Shown: positions 24,523 to 33,035 of the stretch, in pieces
Numbering within the stretch: the stretch's first letter is position 1
Layout: each line of letters opens with the position of its first letter
DNA from: Flavobacterium aquiphilum
GTDB lineage: Bacteria > Bacteroidota > Bacteroidia > Flavobacteriales > Flavobacteriaceae
Length of the DNA: 64,000 nucleotides
NCBI RefSeq assembly: GCF_027111335.1
Contig: NZ_CP114288.1
Coordinates: 558,001 to 622,000, forward strand
Direction of reading: 5' to 3'
The notes under the pieces: model-generated
The model's database searches: none
Told to the model about the DNA's origin: nothing
The model's input: the letters and a program-made list of their open reading frames with translations, nothing else
Made by a program: the position numbers and the translations under genes

Positions 24523-25662
24523 TTATTGCACATCATATTTCATTTTTCTCAAAATTCGCAAAGCTTCTTTAAACGAAAGATAGACTTGTGGGATTGGTTT
24601 CAATAATTCTTTGGCATCAATCAATTTTTGTTTGGCATCTTCAAAACCATTGAGATAACAAATCATAAAAGTGTGGGGTAAATTCTCTAAATCTCTTTTT
24701 TCACGATCAGATAATTTCAAGTTTTTTTCCAATTTATGAAGCAAGGTCATGTTTGAATTGTAAATGTGAAACAACATTTTTTTATTGTATTCGGGCGGTT
24801 CAAAAAGCATTTTCCGATCAATTTTGTAATATCCATTATCATAGAAACGGATTGTTTGTTGTTCTAGAGGATAGTAACTTGTCCTGTCGTTTAGACCCAA
24901 TGGTACATATTCTACAATTGTAAAAGTGTCATCGTCATAAGTGATTTCGACAACGTCCTGAGCCGAATAAAATAATTTGATTTGCTCGTTAATCAGCTCA
25001 ATATCAACTCTTGATAAAAAGGTTTTGTTTCTGGATTTTTTAGCGATTCCAGCCCAGCAGATAACGAATAATTCTTTGAAGACTTTATATTTTGGCGCCA
25101 TGTCTTTGTGGCGAAAATTCATGAAATCAATCACTCCATCGAGTGTGTATTCGATGCTGTTTCTTGAATTGTTTTCAATGCCAATAACTGTTTCTGTATT
25201 TTGATGATTTTTTTCAACTTCACCTTCATTTGGCATCGTATTGCTGCCGCGCCTGATGAAAACAGTATTGATGGGAATAGTATGGATCCCTTTTTTAAAA
25301 TAGGAAGTTTTACTGTTTGGTTTTATGGTTACGAGCCCGATTACTTTGTCTTTGGGTAAATTTGGAAAAGGGACGTTTTCATATTGTATTTTGGGCGGAT
25401 TTTCTAGAAAAGCATTCACTAAGTTCTGAATCCTGCTATCGTCAAAAAAATCATCCCCAACGATTTGATTGCTTTCGTCTTCAACTCCTACCACTATATA
25501 AGAATTGTTGGTAGGGTTTGAATTGGACAGGGCACAAATGTGTTTTAAAAATTTGGCTTTCCCTTCTCGGGAATGCAAATTTAGCTGTCTTTTTTTATCA
25601 TAAAAACTATTTTCATCATGGTGAGCCAATAGATTTTTGATAAGAAGCCGCTTGTTAATCAT
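24523..25662 (-). CDS. AlbA_2 (Schlafen-type) domain protein
   Basis: A 379-residue protein whose N-terminal ~150 residues match the AlbA_2 putative nucleic-acid/ATP-binding domain. Visible pieces are REGKAKFLKHICALSNSN, the signature YIVVGVEDESNQIVGDD, and PKIQYENVPF followed by FIRRGSNTMPN. The remainder (160-379) is a mostly helical region I do not recognise (YKVFKELFVICWAG, HTFMICYLNGFEDAKQKL). Proteins of this kind are often labelled ATP-binding protein. They can act as regulators or, in other contexts, tRNA-targeting nucleases. There is no defence partner next to it, so a housekeeping or regulatory role is as likely. Confidence 0.7.
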   Translation of the reverse strand: MINKRLLIKNLLAHHDENSFYDKKRQLNLHSREGKAKFLKHICALSNSNPTNNSYIVVGVEDESNQIVGDDFFDDSRIQNLVNAFLENPPKIQYENVPFPNLPKDKVIGLVTIKPNSKTSYFKKGIHTIPINTVFIRRGSNTMPNEGEVEKNHQNTETVIGIENNSRNSIEYTLDGVIDFMNFRHKDMAPKYKVFKELFVICWAGIAKKSRNKTFLSRVDIELINEQIKLFYSAQDVVEITYDDDTFTIVEYVPLGLNDRTSYYPLEQQTIRFYDNGYYKIDRKMLFEPPEYNKKMLFHIYNSNMTLLHKLEKNLKLSDREKRDLENLPHTFMICYLNGFEDAKQKLIDAKELLKPIPQVYLSFKEALRILRKMKYDVQ

Positions 25663-25847
25663 TGTTATTAGATTTATTAGACTCTTAAAAAGAGTTAAAT
25701 AGTTGTAATACGATTATTTAATATTTATCTTAATATAGACCTTTTAACAAAATCAAAAAAATACAGACTTGACTTTTTTTGATTTTTGTAGCAGTCTGGT
25801 AGACTAAAAATATTCAATATCATTCGTTTAATTTAACTTTTAAATAT

Positions 25848-26684
25848 ATGAAAAATATTAAAGGTTATATGTTTATTGTTCCGGTAATTATTTTGTCCCT
25901 TTTGTGTTTTATCGCTTGCGATAATACTGATTCCATGTCTGGTAATACTCCACCAACTAGTCAAACTTCAAAACTAGCGATAAGATTAATAGATTCTCCA
26001 GGAGATTATGATGAAGTGAATTTGGAGGTAGTTGATATTTTAATTAGAAGTAATTCGAATATGGATGATGATCAAGGATGGGTAAGTATTGGACTTCATC
26101 ATGAGCCGATTCAATATAATATCTTGTCTTTAACCGGAGGGGCTAATGCTTTGATTGCCGATACCTTACTTCCGTCTGGTGAAATAGGTCAAATCCGATT
26201 AGTATTGGGGAATAACAATAATGTGGTGATAGATGGTGTTACACATCATTTGAATACGCCAAGTGCGCAACAATCTGGTTTGAAATTGGCTTTGAATCAA
26301 ACTTTGAAACCTGGTTTGTCGTATGATTTCACACTCGATTTTGATGCAGATAAATCGATCGTCAAAGCTGGGAATTCGGGAAATTATAATCTTCATCCCG
26401 TACTTAGGGTATTTGCTACGGTTAGTTTGGGAAAAATAAAAGGAATGGTAACTCCTACAGGTTTTCAAGTGAAAGCATCGGTAATGGTTGGTGATACCGA
26501 AGTTTCTTCATTTACCAATGAAATGGGAGCTTTTGAGATTTCAGGACTTCCTGCAGGAACATACATAGTCAAACTTACTCCTGATCCTAAAGCAAATTAT
26601 GCTGAGGCGACCGTTCCTAATGTTATCGTGACAGATGGAATAACGACCGATGTAGGAAATATTATTTTGGTGTCTAAGCAATAG
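25848..26684 (+). CDS. DUF4382-type lipoprotein with carboxypeptidase-regulatory-like domain
   Basis: A 278-residue lipoprotein. The signal ends CFIAC with C24 as the lipidated residue. Residues ~43-190 resemble DUF4382 (KLAIRLIDSPGDYDEVNLEVVDI is cut here into KLAIRLIDSPGDY and VNLEVVDI; later DFTLDFDADKSIV). Residues ~195-275 form a beta-sandwich like carboxypeptidase regulatory domains (GAFEISGLPAGTYIVKL). It is probably displayed on the cell surface or in the periplasm with a binding role. It is monocistronic, with a strong terminator directly behind. Confidence 0.8.
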   Translation: MKNIKGYMFIVPVIILSLLCFIACDNTDSMSGNTPPTSQTSKLAIRLIDSPGDYDEVNLEVVDILIRSNSNMDDDQGWVSIGLHHEPIQYNILSLTGGANALIADTLLPSGEIGQIRLVLGNNNNVVIDGVTHHLNTPSAQQSGLKLALNQTLKPGLSYDFTLDFDADKSIVKAGNSGNYNLHPVLRVFATVSLGKIKGMVTPTGFQVKASVMVGDTEVSSFTNEMGAFEISGLPAGTYIVKLTPDPKANYAEATVPNVIVTDGITTDVGNIILVSKQ

Positions 26685-26704
26685 AATCAATCAAAAAGTT
26701 TTAC

Positions 26705-26738
26705 AAACAGCCTCAATTAGAGGCTGTTTTGTTTTTTT
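26705..26738. terminator. Bidirectional terminator
   Basis: AAACAGCCTC (26705-26714) pairs perfectly with GAGGCTGTTT (26720-26729), followed by T-rich sequence. It separates two convergent genes. Confidence 0.85.
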
Positions 26739-26739
26739 T

Positions 26740-27612
26740 CTAAGGAACATTATTTCCTGTACTTGCAGTCCAAAGCATAAACCAATCTTGTAATTCCATC
26801 TCAATTGTGGTTGCGTTCATCAATTGTGTAAGTCTGTTTTTGTCCGAAGTACCGCAAACTGGTAGAATTCCGGCAGGGTGTTTCAAAATCCAAGCCAAAA
26901 GAATAATATCATTTGGGACATCATATTTGGCTGCCAATTCATTTGTAACTTTTAGAATACGTTGTGATTGTTCATTGTCATTTCTAAAGACAGTTCCAAG
27001 CGGAGACCAGCACATAGGAGTGATTCGATTGGCTTGCATGTGATCTAAACTTCCGTCTAGCATTGGTTCCAAATGAGTTATTGAAAATTCAATCTGGTTG
27101 TAGTTTATTTTGGTTTTTGTTTCAATCAGATTGCTTTGACTTGGCGTAAAATTAGAAACACCAAAATCCAAAATCTTTCCTTCTATTTTTAACTTTTCGA
27201 CCGCTTCGGCAATTTCGTCAGGTTGCATTAATGGGCTTGGTCGGTGCAAAAGCAAAAGATCCAAATAATCGGTTTGTAAATTTTTTAAAGATTGTTCTGC
27301 CGAAGCAATAATGTACGCTTTTGAATATTCGTAATGCTTGATGGAGTTACTTCTTTTTTCAGAAATCATCTGAATACCGCATTTGGAAATCAACTGGATT
27401 TGGTTACGGTTAATTTGGCTTTCGCCAAAAGCTTTTCCAAAGGCTTCTTCAGTGGTATAACCACCATAAATATCGGCATGGTCAAAGCTGGTGATGCCGT
27501 TTTCGAGACAGGTATTCATCAGCTCAATCATTTGTGATGTTGTACAATTTTTGCCCCAAACACCCCAAGTCATCGTGCCGGCTATTATTTTTGAAAACGG
27601 AATTTTACTCAT
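26740..27612 (-). CDS. Aldo/keto reductase, YdhF-like
   Basis: A 290-residue NADPH-dependent aldo/keto reductase (TIM barrel). The catalytic tetrad is visible: D and Y in FDHADIYGGY, K in ISKCG, and H in LLLLHRPSPLM. The GVSNFTPSQ and WSPLG segments are typical of the family. Overall it resembles E. coli YdhF. It reduces small carbonyls; the physiological substrate is unknown. It is a single gene with no co-directional neighbour. Confidence 0.88.
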   Translation of the reverse strand: MSKIPFSKIIAGTMTWGVWGKNCTTSQMIELMNTCLENGITSFDHADIYGGYTTEEAFGKAFGESQINRNQIQLISKCGIQMISEKRSNSIKHYEYSKAYIIASAEQSLKNLQTDYLDLLLLHRPSPLMQPDEIAEAVEKLKIEGKILDFGVSNFTPSQSNLIETKTKINYNQIEFSITHLEPMLDGSLDHMQANRITPMCWSPLGTVFRNDNEQSQRILKVTNELAAKYDVPNDIILLAWILKHPAGILPVCGTSDKNRLTQLMNATTIEMELQDWFMLWTASTGNNVP

Positions 27613-27826
27613 AATTTTATTTCGTTGTTTTCCACCTTATTTTTGGAAGAAATCTATCTAATTTATTTAGTTCTTAAAAATAGATAAATACTATCATAAT
27701 TAGTCCTTAAAATTAGTGGATTGACAGAAGTTTTAACCATTTTTTAACATCATACGTCTAAAAAAAAATTCAATTTGCACCATCAAATAACCTAAGACAA
27801 AAAATCAAGAGAATAATTATATAACA

Positions 27827-28831
27827 ATGGAAGAAAATACAACGACTTTAGACATTAGAGCAATCAATGAAAAAATAGAAAGAGAGAGTGCTTTTATTGA
27901 CCTCCTTACTATGGAAATGAACAAAGTTATTGTGGGACAAAAACATATGGTCGAGCGACTGTTGATTGGATTGTTAGGGCAAGGACATATTTTGTTGGAA
28001 GGGGTTCCAGGATTGGCAAAAACTTTAGCCATTAATACCTTGTCACAAGCTATCCACGGGTCTTTTAGCAGAATCCAGTTTACGCCCGATTTATTGCCTG
28101 CCGACGTTATTGGAACCATGATTTATAATATTAAGCAAAACGAATTCTCCATCAAAAAGGGACCAATTTTTGCAAATTTCGTTCTTGCCGATGAGATTAA
28201 CCGTGCTCCTGCCAAAGTACAATCGGCTTTGCTGGAAGCGATGCAGGAAAAGCAAGTAACCATCGGTGACAGCACTTTTAAATTGGATCGTCCATTTTTA
28301 GTTTTGGCAACTCAAAACCCAATTGAGCAAGAAGGAACTTACCAATTACCTGAAGCACAAGTTGACCGTTTTATGTTGAAAACGGTTATCGATTATCCAA
28401 AAATGGAAGACGAGCGTTTGGTTATCCGTCAAAACCTAAAAGGAAGTTATGATAAGGTGAACCAAGTGGTTTCAGTAGATCAAATCTTGCGTGCTCAAGA
28501 AGCGGTTCGTGAGGTTTATATGGATGAAAAAATCGAAAAATACATACTGGATATTATTTTTGCTACTCGTTATCCAGAGAAATATAAATTGGCTGATTTA
28601 AAACCTCTAATCAGTTTTGGGGCATCGCCACGTGGAAGTATTAATCTTGCCACTGCATCCAAATGTTATGCTTTTATCAAACGTCGTGGTTATGTAATTC
28701 CTGAAGATGTACGTGCTGTTGTTCATGACATTTTGCGTCATAGAATCGGGGTTACTTATGAAGCCGAAGCCGAAAATATTACATCGGTTGACATTATCAA
28801 TAAAATCATTAATGAGATTGAAGTACCTTAA
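27827..28831 (+). CDS. MoxR-type AAA+ ATPase of the Bat cluster
   Basis: A 334-residue AAA+ protein. It has Walker A GVPGLAKT, Walker B LADEINRAP, sensor 1 ATQNP and the arginine-finger region VDRFMLK, with the C-terminal lid. MoxR ATPases act as chaperones that activate or assemble VWA-domain partners, and the downstream genes encode a DUF58 protein and two VWA proteins. This is the first gene of the aerotolerance-type cluster found in most Bacteroidetes. It is cytoplasmic. It is separated from the DUF58 gene by a 79-base spacer containing a nested inverted repeat (28833-28904). Confidence 0.95.
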   Translation: MEENTTTLDIRAINEKIERESAFIDLLTMEMNKVIVGQKHMVERLLIGLLGQGHILLEGVPGLAKTLAINTLSQAIHGSFSRIQFTPDLLPADVIGTMIYNIKQNEFSIKKGPIFANFVLADEINRAPAKVQSALLEAMQEKQVTIGDSTFKLDRPFLVLATQNPIEQEGTYQLPEAQVDRFMLKTVIDYPKMEDERLVIRQNLKGSYDKVNQVVSVDQILRAQEAVREVYMDEKIEKYILDIIFATRYPEKYKLADLKPLISFGASPRGSINLATASKCYAFIKRRGYVIPEDVRAVVHDILRHRIGVTYEAEAENITSVDIINKIINEIEVP

Positions 28832-28832
28832 A

Positions 28833-28904
28833 AAGTGATTAGTGACAAGTGATTGGTAATTAATTTACTAAATACTAATCACTAAAGGCTAATTACTAAT
28901 CACT
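28833..28904. repeat. Nested inverted repeat AGTGATTAGT/ACTAATCACT inside the Bat operon
   Basis: AGTGATTAGT (28834-28843) faces ACTAATCACT (28895-28904). An inner pair AGTGATTGGT/ACTAATCACT lies within. The same family flanks the S23-type pseudogene at 50817-51182. Here no gene is enclosed. Confidence 0.65.
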
Positions 28905-28910
28905 ATAAAA

Positions 28911-29774
28911 ATGGATACAAAAGAGCTTTTAAAAAGAGTACGAAAAATTGAAATTAAAACCCGAAGACTGAGCGATCATATCTTTTCGGGTGAATACCAT
29001 ACTTCGTTCAAAGGACGCGGAATGACTTTCAGCGAAGTGCGTCAGTATCAATTTGGTGACGATATCCGTGCTATCGATTGGAACGTAACTGCAAGATATA
29101 ACGAAGCACACGTTAAAGTTTTTGAGGAAGAAAGAGAATTGACCATGATGTTAATGGTTGATATTTCAGGTTCTGAAAGTTTTGGTTCCAAGAGTCAGTT
29201 TAAGAAAGAGATTGTTACCGAAATTGCTGCTACCATGGCTTTTTCGGCTACGCAAAACAATGATAAAATTGGATTGATTTTGTTTTCGGATCAGATAGAA
29301 TTGTATATTCCGCCAAAAAAAGGAAGATCACACGTGTTGCGTATTATTCGTGAATTGATAGAATTTGAACCGAAAAGCCACAAAACAGATATTTCACAAG
29401 CCTTGAAATTCTTATCTGGAATTCAAAAAAAGAAGGCCATTGTGTTTGTCATTTCCGATTTTATGTCCGGAGAGTATGAGCATACGTTGAAAATAGCTTC
29501 AAAGAAACACGATATTACCGGTATTCGAGTTTATGATATTAGAGAGCAAAAAATGCCAAATTTGGGTATGGTGCCAATGCTTGATGCCGAGACCGGAGAA
29601 ACCAGATTGATTAACACAGGTTCAAAAACGGTGCGAATGAATTACGAGAAATTCTATCATGATAATGTCCAATATTTTAAAGAAACTTTCAGTAAATCGG
29701 GAGCTGGTGTTGTGAACACAAGAGTCGATGAAAGTTATGTAACCAAATTGCTAGGCTATTTTAAATCGAGATAA
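28911..29774 (+). CDS. DUF58 domain protein of the Bat cluster
   Basis: A 287-residue protein of the DUF58 family, which has a VWA-like fold. The signature is GRGMTFSEVRQYQFGDDIRAIDWNVTAR, seen here in parts as FSEVRQYQFGDDIRAIDWN. A MIDAS-like segment MVDISGSESFG follows and then VISDFMSGEYE. It always accompanies MoxR and is thought to be its cytoplasmic partner. It is transcribed with moxR and the bat genes. The S23-type gene cassette lies directly behind it. Confidence 0.93.
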   Translation: MDTKELLKRVRKIEIKTRRLSDHIFSGEYHTSFKGRGMTFSEVRQYQFGDDIRAIDWNVTARYNEAHVKVFEEERELTMMLMVDISGSESFGSKSQFKKEIVTEIAATMAFSATQNNDKIGLILFSDQIELYIPPKKGRSHVLRIIRELIEFEPKSHKTDISQALKFLSGIQKKKAIVFVISDFMSGEYEHTLKIASKKHDITGIRVYDIREQKMPNLGMVPMLDAETGETRLINTGSKTVRMNYEKFYHDNVQYFKETFSKSGAGVVNTRVDESYVTKLLGYFKSR

Positions 29775-29789
29775 AGATTTCAGATTTTT

Positions 29790-29815
29790 GATTAACGATT
29801 TTTGATTTCAGATTT
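29790..29815 (+). repeat. Left arm of a perfect 26-bp inverted repeat flanking an S23-type gene
   Basis: It begins GATTAACGATTTTTGATTTC and ends AGATTT. The exact inverted copy is at 30278-30303, and bases outside these limits do not match. The two arms enclose 462 bases holding one gene. Confidence 0.85.
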
Positions 29816-29878
29816 GCTTCGGATAGGAAATTTGATTTAAGATTGCAGATTTTTTTTGTAAATAAATAATGTAAGAAA

Positions 29879-30238
29879 GTGAACAAACAAGAACTGGAAA
29901 ATAGATTGATAGATTTTGCAGCAACTGTAATAATTGTTGCGGGTAATTTTAAAAAAAATTATGCTGGAAATCATTTATCAGGTCAAATTATTCGTTCAGG
30001 AACATCTCCGGCTTTAAATTATGGGGAAGCTCAAAGTGCCGAAAGCAGTAAGGATTTCGTTCATAAAATGGGAGTTTGTCTAAAAGAATTAAGAGAAAGT
30101 TTTGTTTGTTTAAAAATTGTAGAGAAAGCGAATTTAACAACAGATTTATATAACTTATCAATCGCAAAAACAGAAGTTAATGAGTTAATTTCCATTTTTG
30201 TGTCAAGTATTAAAACAGCTAAAGCTAATATGAAATAA
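29879..30238 (+). CDS. Four-helix-bundle (S23/IVP-type) protein
   Basis: A 119-residue protein of the four-helix-bundle family related to proteins encoded in 23S rRNA intervening sequences and to the Avd accessory protein of diversity-generating retroelements. Family marks are NHLSGQIIRSGTSPALNYGE and AQSAESSKDFVHKM, followed by LKELRESFVCLKI. It begins at GTG; the nearest upstream ATG is out of frame. It sits between DUF58 and a BatD-like gene, which are normally adjacent, and is bracketed by a perfect 26-bp inverted repeat. It may bind nucleic acid as an oligomer, which is an inference from Avd. Its presence here looks like a recent insertion. Confidence 0.85.
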   Translation: MNKQELENRLIDFAATVIIVAGNFKKNYAGNHLSGQIIRSGTSPALNYGEAQSAESSKDFVHKMGVCLKELRESFVCLKIVEKANLTTDLYNLSIAKTEVNELISIFVSSIKTAKANMK

Positions 30239-30277
30239 ATTATTTTTTTAGATTGAAGATAATCTTGCTTCTGATGA

Positions 30278-30303
30278 AAATCTGAAATCAAAAATCGTTA
30301 ATC
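30278..30303 (-). repeat. Right arm of the 26-bp inverted repeat
   Basis: An exact inverted copy of 29790-29815. It lies 31 bases before the next bat-cluster gene. Confidence 0.85.
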
Positions 30304-30334
30304 TTCATTCAAAAATCAAAATTTCCCAAAATCA

Positions 30335-31960
30335 ATGTTAAAAAAAATATTCATATACCTACTGTTTTCAACTTCTATTTTTGCACAACAAAAAGTTGTT
30401 ACCAGTATCGATACCACAAAAAATAAAATTGGAGCTGAGTTTAAATTGACTTTAAAAACTTCGGTTGATACTTTGTCTAAGGTTGTTTTTCCAAAACTAA
30501 GAACAATTGGAGCGCTAGAGGTAATTCAATCATATCCTGTTGACACAATCAAAAAAGACGACCGTTACGAATTGATCAAAAAGTACGGTTTGACTCAATT
30601 TGATTCGGGTAAATACACAATTCCAAGCATAAAAATTCTAATAAACAACAAAGAGTTTTTATCGGATTCCATAAAAGTTGAGGTTGCCAATGTTCAGGTG
30701 GATACATTAAAACAAAAAATGTACGACATCAAGGATATTGTGAAAGCACAAGATACAATGGGAGATTGGTGGAAATACCTTTTGGGGCTTATATTGATTT
30801 TAGGAATTGGAGGTTTCGTTTATTGGTACACAAAAATTCGCCAAAAGAAAAAAATAGAAGAGGAAGTTTATAAAACACCTATTGAAAAAGCGACAAGTTT
30901 GCTTAATATTTTAGAGAAAAAAGAACTTTGGCAACATGGCGAAGTAAAAGAATATTATAGTGAATTGACCGATATCACCCGAAATTATATCGAAGAAGCT
31001 ATTGAGATTCCTGCGATGGAAAGTACAACTTCTGAATTGATTGAAGCTCTTAAAGCTGCTTCTCAGAAGAAAAAAATGAAGCTTTCCCAAGAAACGATCG
31101 AGAATTTATTTACTGTTTTGAAACAAGCCGATTTAGTGAAATTTGCCAAATCAAAACCTCTTGAATTTGAAATCACCGAAGACAGAAATAAAATCCAAAA
31201 AGCGATTTTGACTCTTGATGAAGCAATTCCTGTTGAGGTTCCTGTTGAAGAAGATATTCTTTTGAATGAGGTTCAAAGACAAAAGCAAATTCAAATCATG
31301 CTTAGAAAAAAGAGAAATCAACGTATTGCACTTGCAGTTGGTTCAGTTGTTTTTCTATTGTTTGCAACGGCAGCGTTCTTTATTGCGACCAAAGGATTTG
31401 ATTATGTAAAAGACAACGTACTAGGACATCCAACAAAAGAATTACTGGAAGGGGAATGGGTAAAAAGTGAGTATGGAAACCCAGCAATTATTATTGAAAC
31501 TCCAAAAGTTTTAAAACGTGTAGATTTGACTAAAACATTGCCAAAAGATGGAATGGCACTTATAAAAGAGATGCAGTCTTTTGGATATGGAAGTCTTTTG
31601 GATAAATTTTACATTATGGTTTCTACTATGAAATATAAAAAAGAACAAACATTGGATTTATCCAAAGCAATTGAGAGTTCTTTGAAAGTATTGGAAACTC
31701 AGGGTGCGCAAAACATGATTGTTAAAGAAGAGGATTTCCAGACGAATAACGGAATACCCGGGAAAAAAGGATACGGGACTTTTACAAGAGTTGATAGTGA
31801 CAGCCAATCCAGTTCCAAAATATACTATGAAATCTTGCTTTTTGGACAAGCAGGAGGGTTACAGCAAATTATGATTTTCCACGAAGAAGGAGATCGTTAT
31901 GCAACGGAATTGACAGACCGTGTTATTAATTCTGTAGAACTTAAAATTGCAAATAACTAA
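30335..31960 (+). CDS. BatD-like N-terminal, two-helix membrane protein of the Bat cluster
   Basis: A 541-residue protein with a signal peptide (FIYLLFSTSIFAQ). A periplasmic beta-rich BatD-like domain spans about 20-130 (DTTKNKIGAEFKLTLKT). A membrane helix lies at about 147-166 (WKYLLGLILILGIGGFVYW). A cytoplasmic helical region follows (170-330), then a second membrane helix near 331-350 and a C-terminal ~190-residue domain. It probably interacts with the VWA proteins BatA and BatB. The stop codon overlaps the batA ATG by one base, which shows tight coupling. Such proteins are a regular but poorly studied member of this cluster. Confidence 0.75.
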   Translation: MLKKIFIYLLFSTSIFAQQKVVTSIDTTKNKIGAEFKLTLKTSVDTLSKVVFPKLRTIGALEVIQSYPVDTIKKDDRYELIKKYGLTQFDSGKYTIPSIKILINNKEFLSDSIKVEVANVQVDTLKQKMYDIKDIVKAQDTMGDWWKYLLGLILILGIGGFVYWYTKIRQKKKIEEEVYKTPIEKATSLLNILEKKELWQHGEVKEYYSELTDITRNYIEEAIEIPAMESTTSELIEALKAASQKKKMKLSQETIENLFTVLKQADLVKFAKSKPLEFEITEDRNKIQKAILTLDEAIPVEVPVEEDILLNEVQRQKQIQIMLRKKRNQRIALAVGSVVFLLFATAAFFIATKGFDYVKDNVLGHPTKELLEGEWVKSEYGNPAIIIETPKVLKRVDLTKTLPKDGMALIKEMQSFGYGSLLDKFYIMVSTMKYKKEQTLDLSKAIESSLKVLETQGAQNMIVKEEDFQTNNGIPGKKGYGTFTRVDSDSQSSSKIYYEILLFGQAGGLQQIMIFHEEGDRYATELTDRVINSVELKIANN

Positions 31961-32961
31961 TGGAAAAAATAACCTTTTTAAATCCCGAATTTTTTTGGTT
32001 GTTTCTTTTAATACCATTGGCTATTGTTTGGCTGGTTTGGAAAAGAAACCAACAATCGGCTACCCTAAAGATGAGTTCGCTTCAAGGGTTCAAAGGATCC
32101 GAATCTTTGTTGACAAAATTAAAACCAGGTTTGGACGTTTTACGATTATTGGCATTATCCTTTTTGATTGTCGCAATGGCGAGACCAAGAACGGTCGATA
32201 TCAGTAATAAGACCAAAACCACAAAAGGAATTGATATTGTAGTAGCTGTCGATGTATCCGGAAGTATGCTTGCCAAGGATTTTAAACCAAACAGAATGGA
32301 AGCGTTAAAAAGAGTGGCTTCTGAATTTGTGGATGAAAGACCTAATGACAGAATCGGATTAGTTGTTTATGCTTCTGAAGCTTATACTAAATCACCAGTA
32401 ACAAGTGATAAAGCGGTTATTCAACAAGCAATCGCTAGTATAAAATACGATAATGTTTTACAAGATGGGACTGGAATCGGGATGGGATTGGCAACTGCCA
32501 TAAACAGACTTAAAGACAGTAAAGCCAAAAGTAAGGTGATTATCTTAATGACTGACGGTGTTAATAATGCCGGGTTTATAGAGCCGGAAACAGCTTCTGA
32601 TATCGCCCAGCAATATGGAATTAAAGTATATACAATCGGTATTGGTAGCAATGGAATGGCAGAATCTCCGTATGCACTTGGACCAAATGGGCAATTGATA
32701 TTCAGAATGATGAAGGTTGAGATTGATGAAGAACTGATGAAAAATATAGCCAGAAAAACAGGAGGTAAATATTTTAGAGCTACTAGCAATGATAAATTAG
32801 CTCAGATTTATCATGAAATCAATAAACTGGAAACAACCGAAATCGAAGAATTAAAGTTTTATGATTATGATGAAAAATTTAGACCTTTTGCTTTAATTGC
32901 CGGATTTTTATTATTGCTGGAAATTGGTTTGCGAAACACTGTGTACAAAAGCTTTATTTAA
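31960..32961 (+). CDS. batA: BatA, membrane VWA-domain protein
   Basis: A 333-residue protein with N-terminal membrane helices (about 8-25 and 55-75), a VWA domain (about 85-290) and a C-terminal helix (~305-325). The MIDAS metal site is complete: VDVSGSM, the threonine in SPVTSDK and MTDGVN. BatA is expected to sit in the inner membrane and form a complex with BatB and BatC that supports survival under oxygen or other envelope stress. Its start overlaps the previous stop by one base. Confidence 0.92.
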   Translation: MEKITFLNPEFFWLFLLIPLAIVWLVWKRNQQSATLKMSSLQGFKGSESLLTKLKPGLDVLRLLALSFLIVAMARPRTVDISNKTKTTKGIDIVVAVDVSGSMLAKDFKPNRMEALKRVASEFVDERPNDRIGLVVYASEAYTKSPVTSDKAVIQQAIASIKYDNVLQDGTGIGMGLATAINRLKDSKAKSKVIILMTDGVNNAGFIEPETASDIAQQYGIKVYTIGIGSNGMAESPYALGPNGQLIFRMMKVEIDEELMKNIARKTGGKYFRATSNDKLAQIYHEINKLETTEIEELKFYDYDEKFRPFALIAGFLLLLEIGLRNTVYKSFI

Positions 32962-32962
32962 A

Positions 32963-33018
32963 GATTAACGATTTTTGATTTCTGATTTTTTGCTTTCTGC
33001 AATCGAAAATCGTTAATC
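32963..33018. repeat. Hairpin-forming pair of GATTAACGATTTT repeats between batA and batB
   Basis: GATTAACGATTTTTGATT (32963-32980) pairs with AATCGAAAATCGTTAATC (33001-33018) at 17 of 18 positions, with a 20-base loop. It is the same family as the arms around the S23 gene, without cargo. Confidence 0.7.
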
Positions 33019-33035
33019 AACAATCTAAAATTATT

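Noticed and set aside
24523..25662. Schlafen-type defence nuclease
   Set aside because: The AlbA_2 domain alone is common in regulators, and no mobile or defence gene is adjacent.
30904..31330. Possible separate gene within the BatD-like ORF
   Set aside because: The frame is continuous, with two membrane helices in logical places, and no internal promoter or start is better supported.
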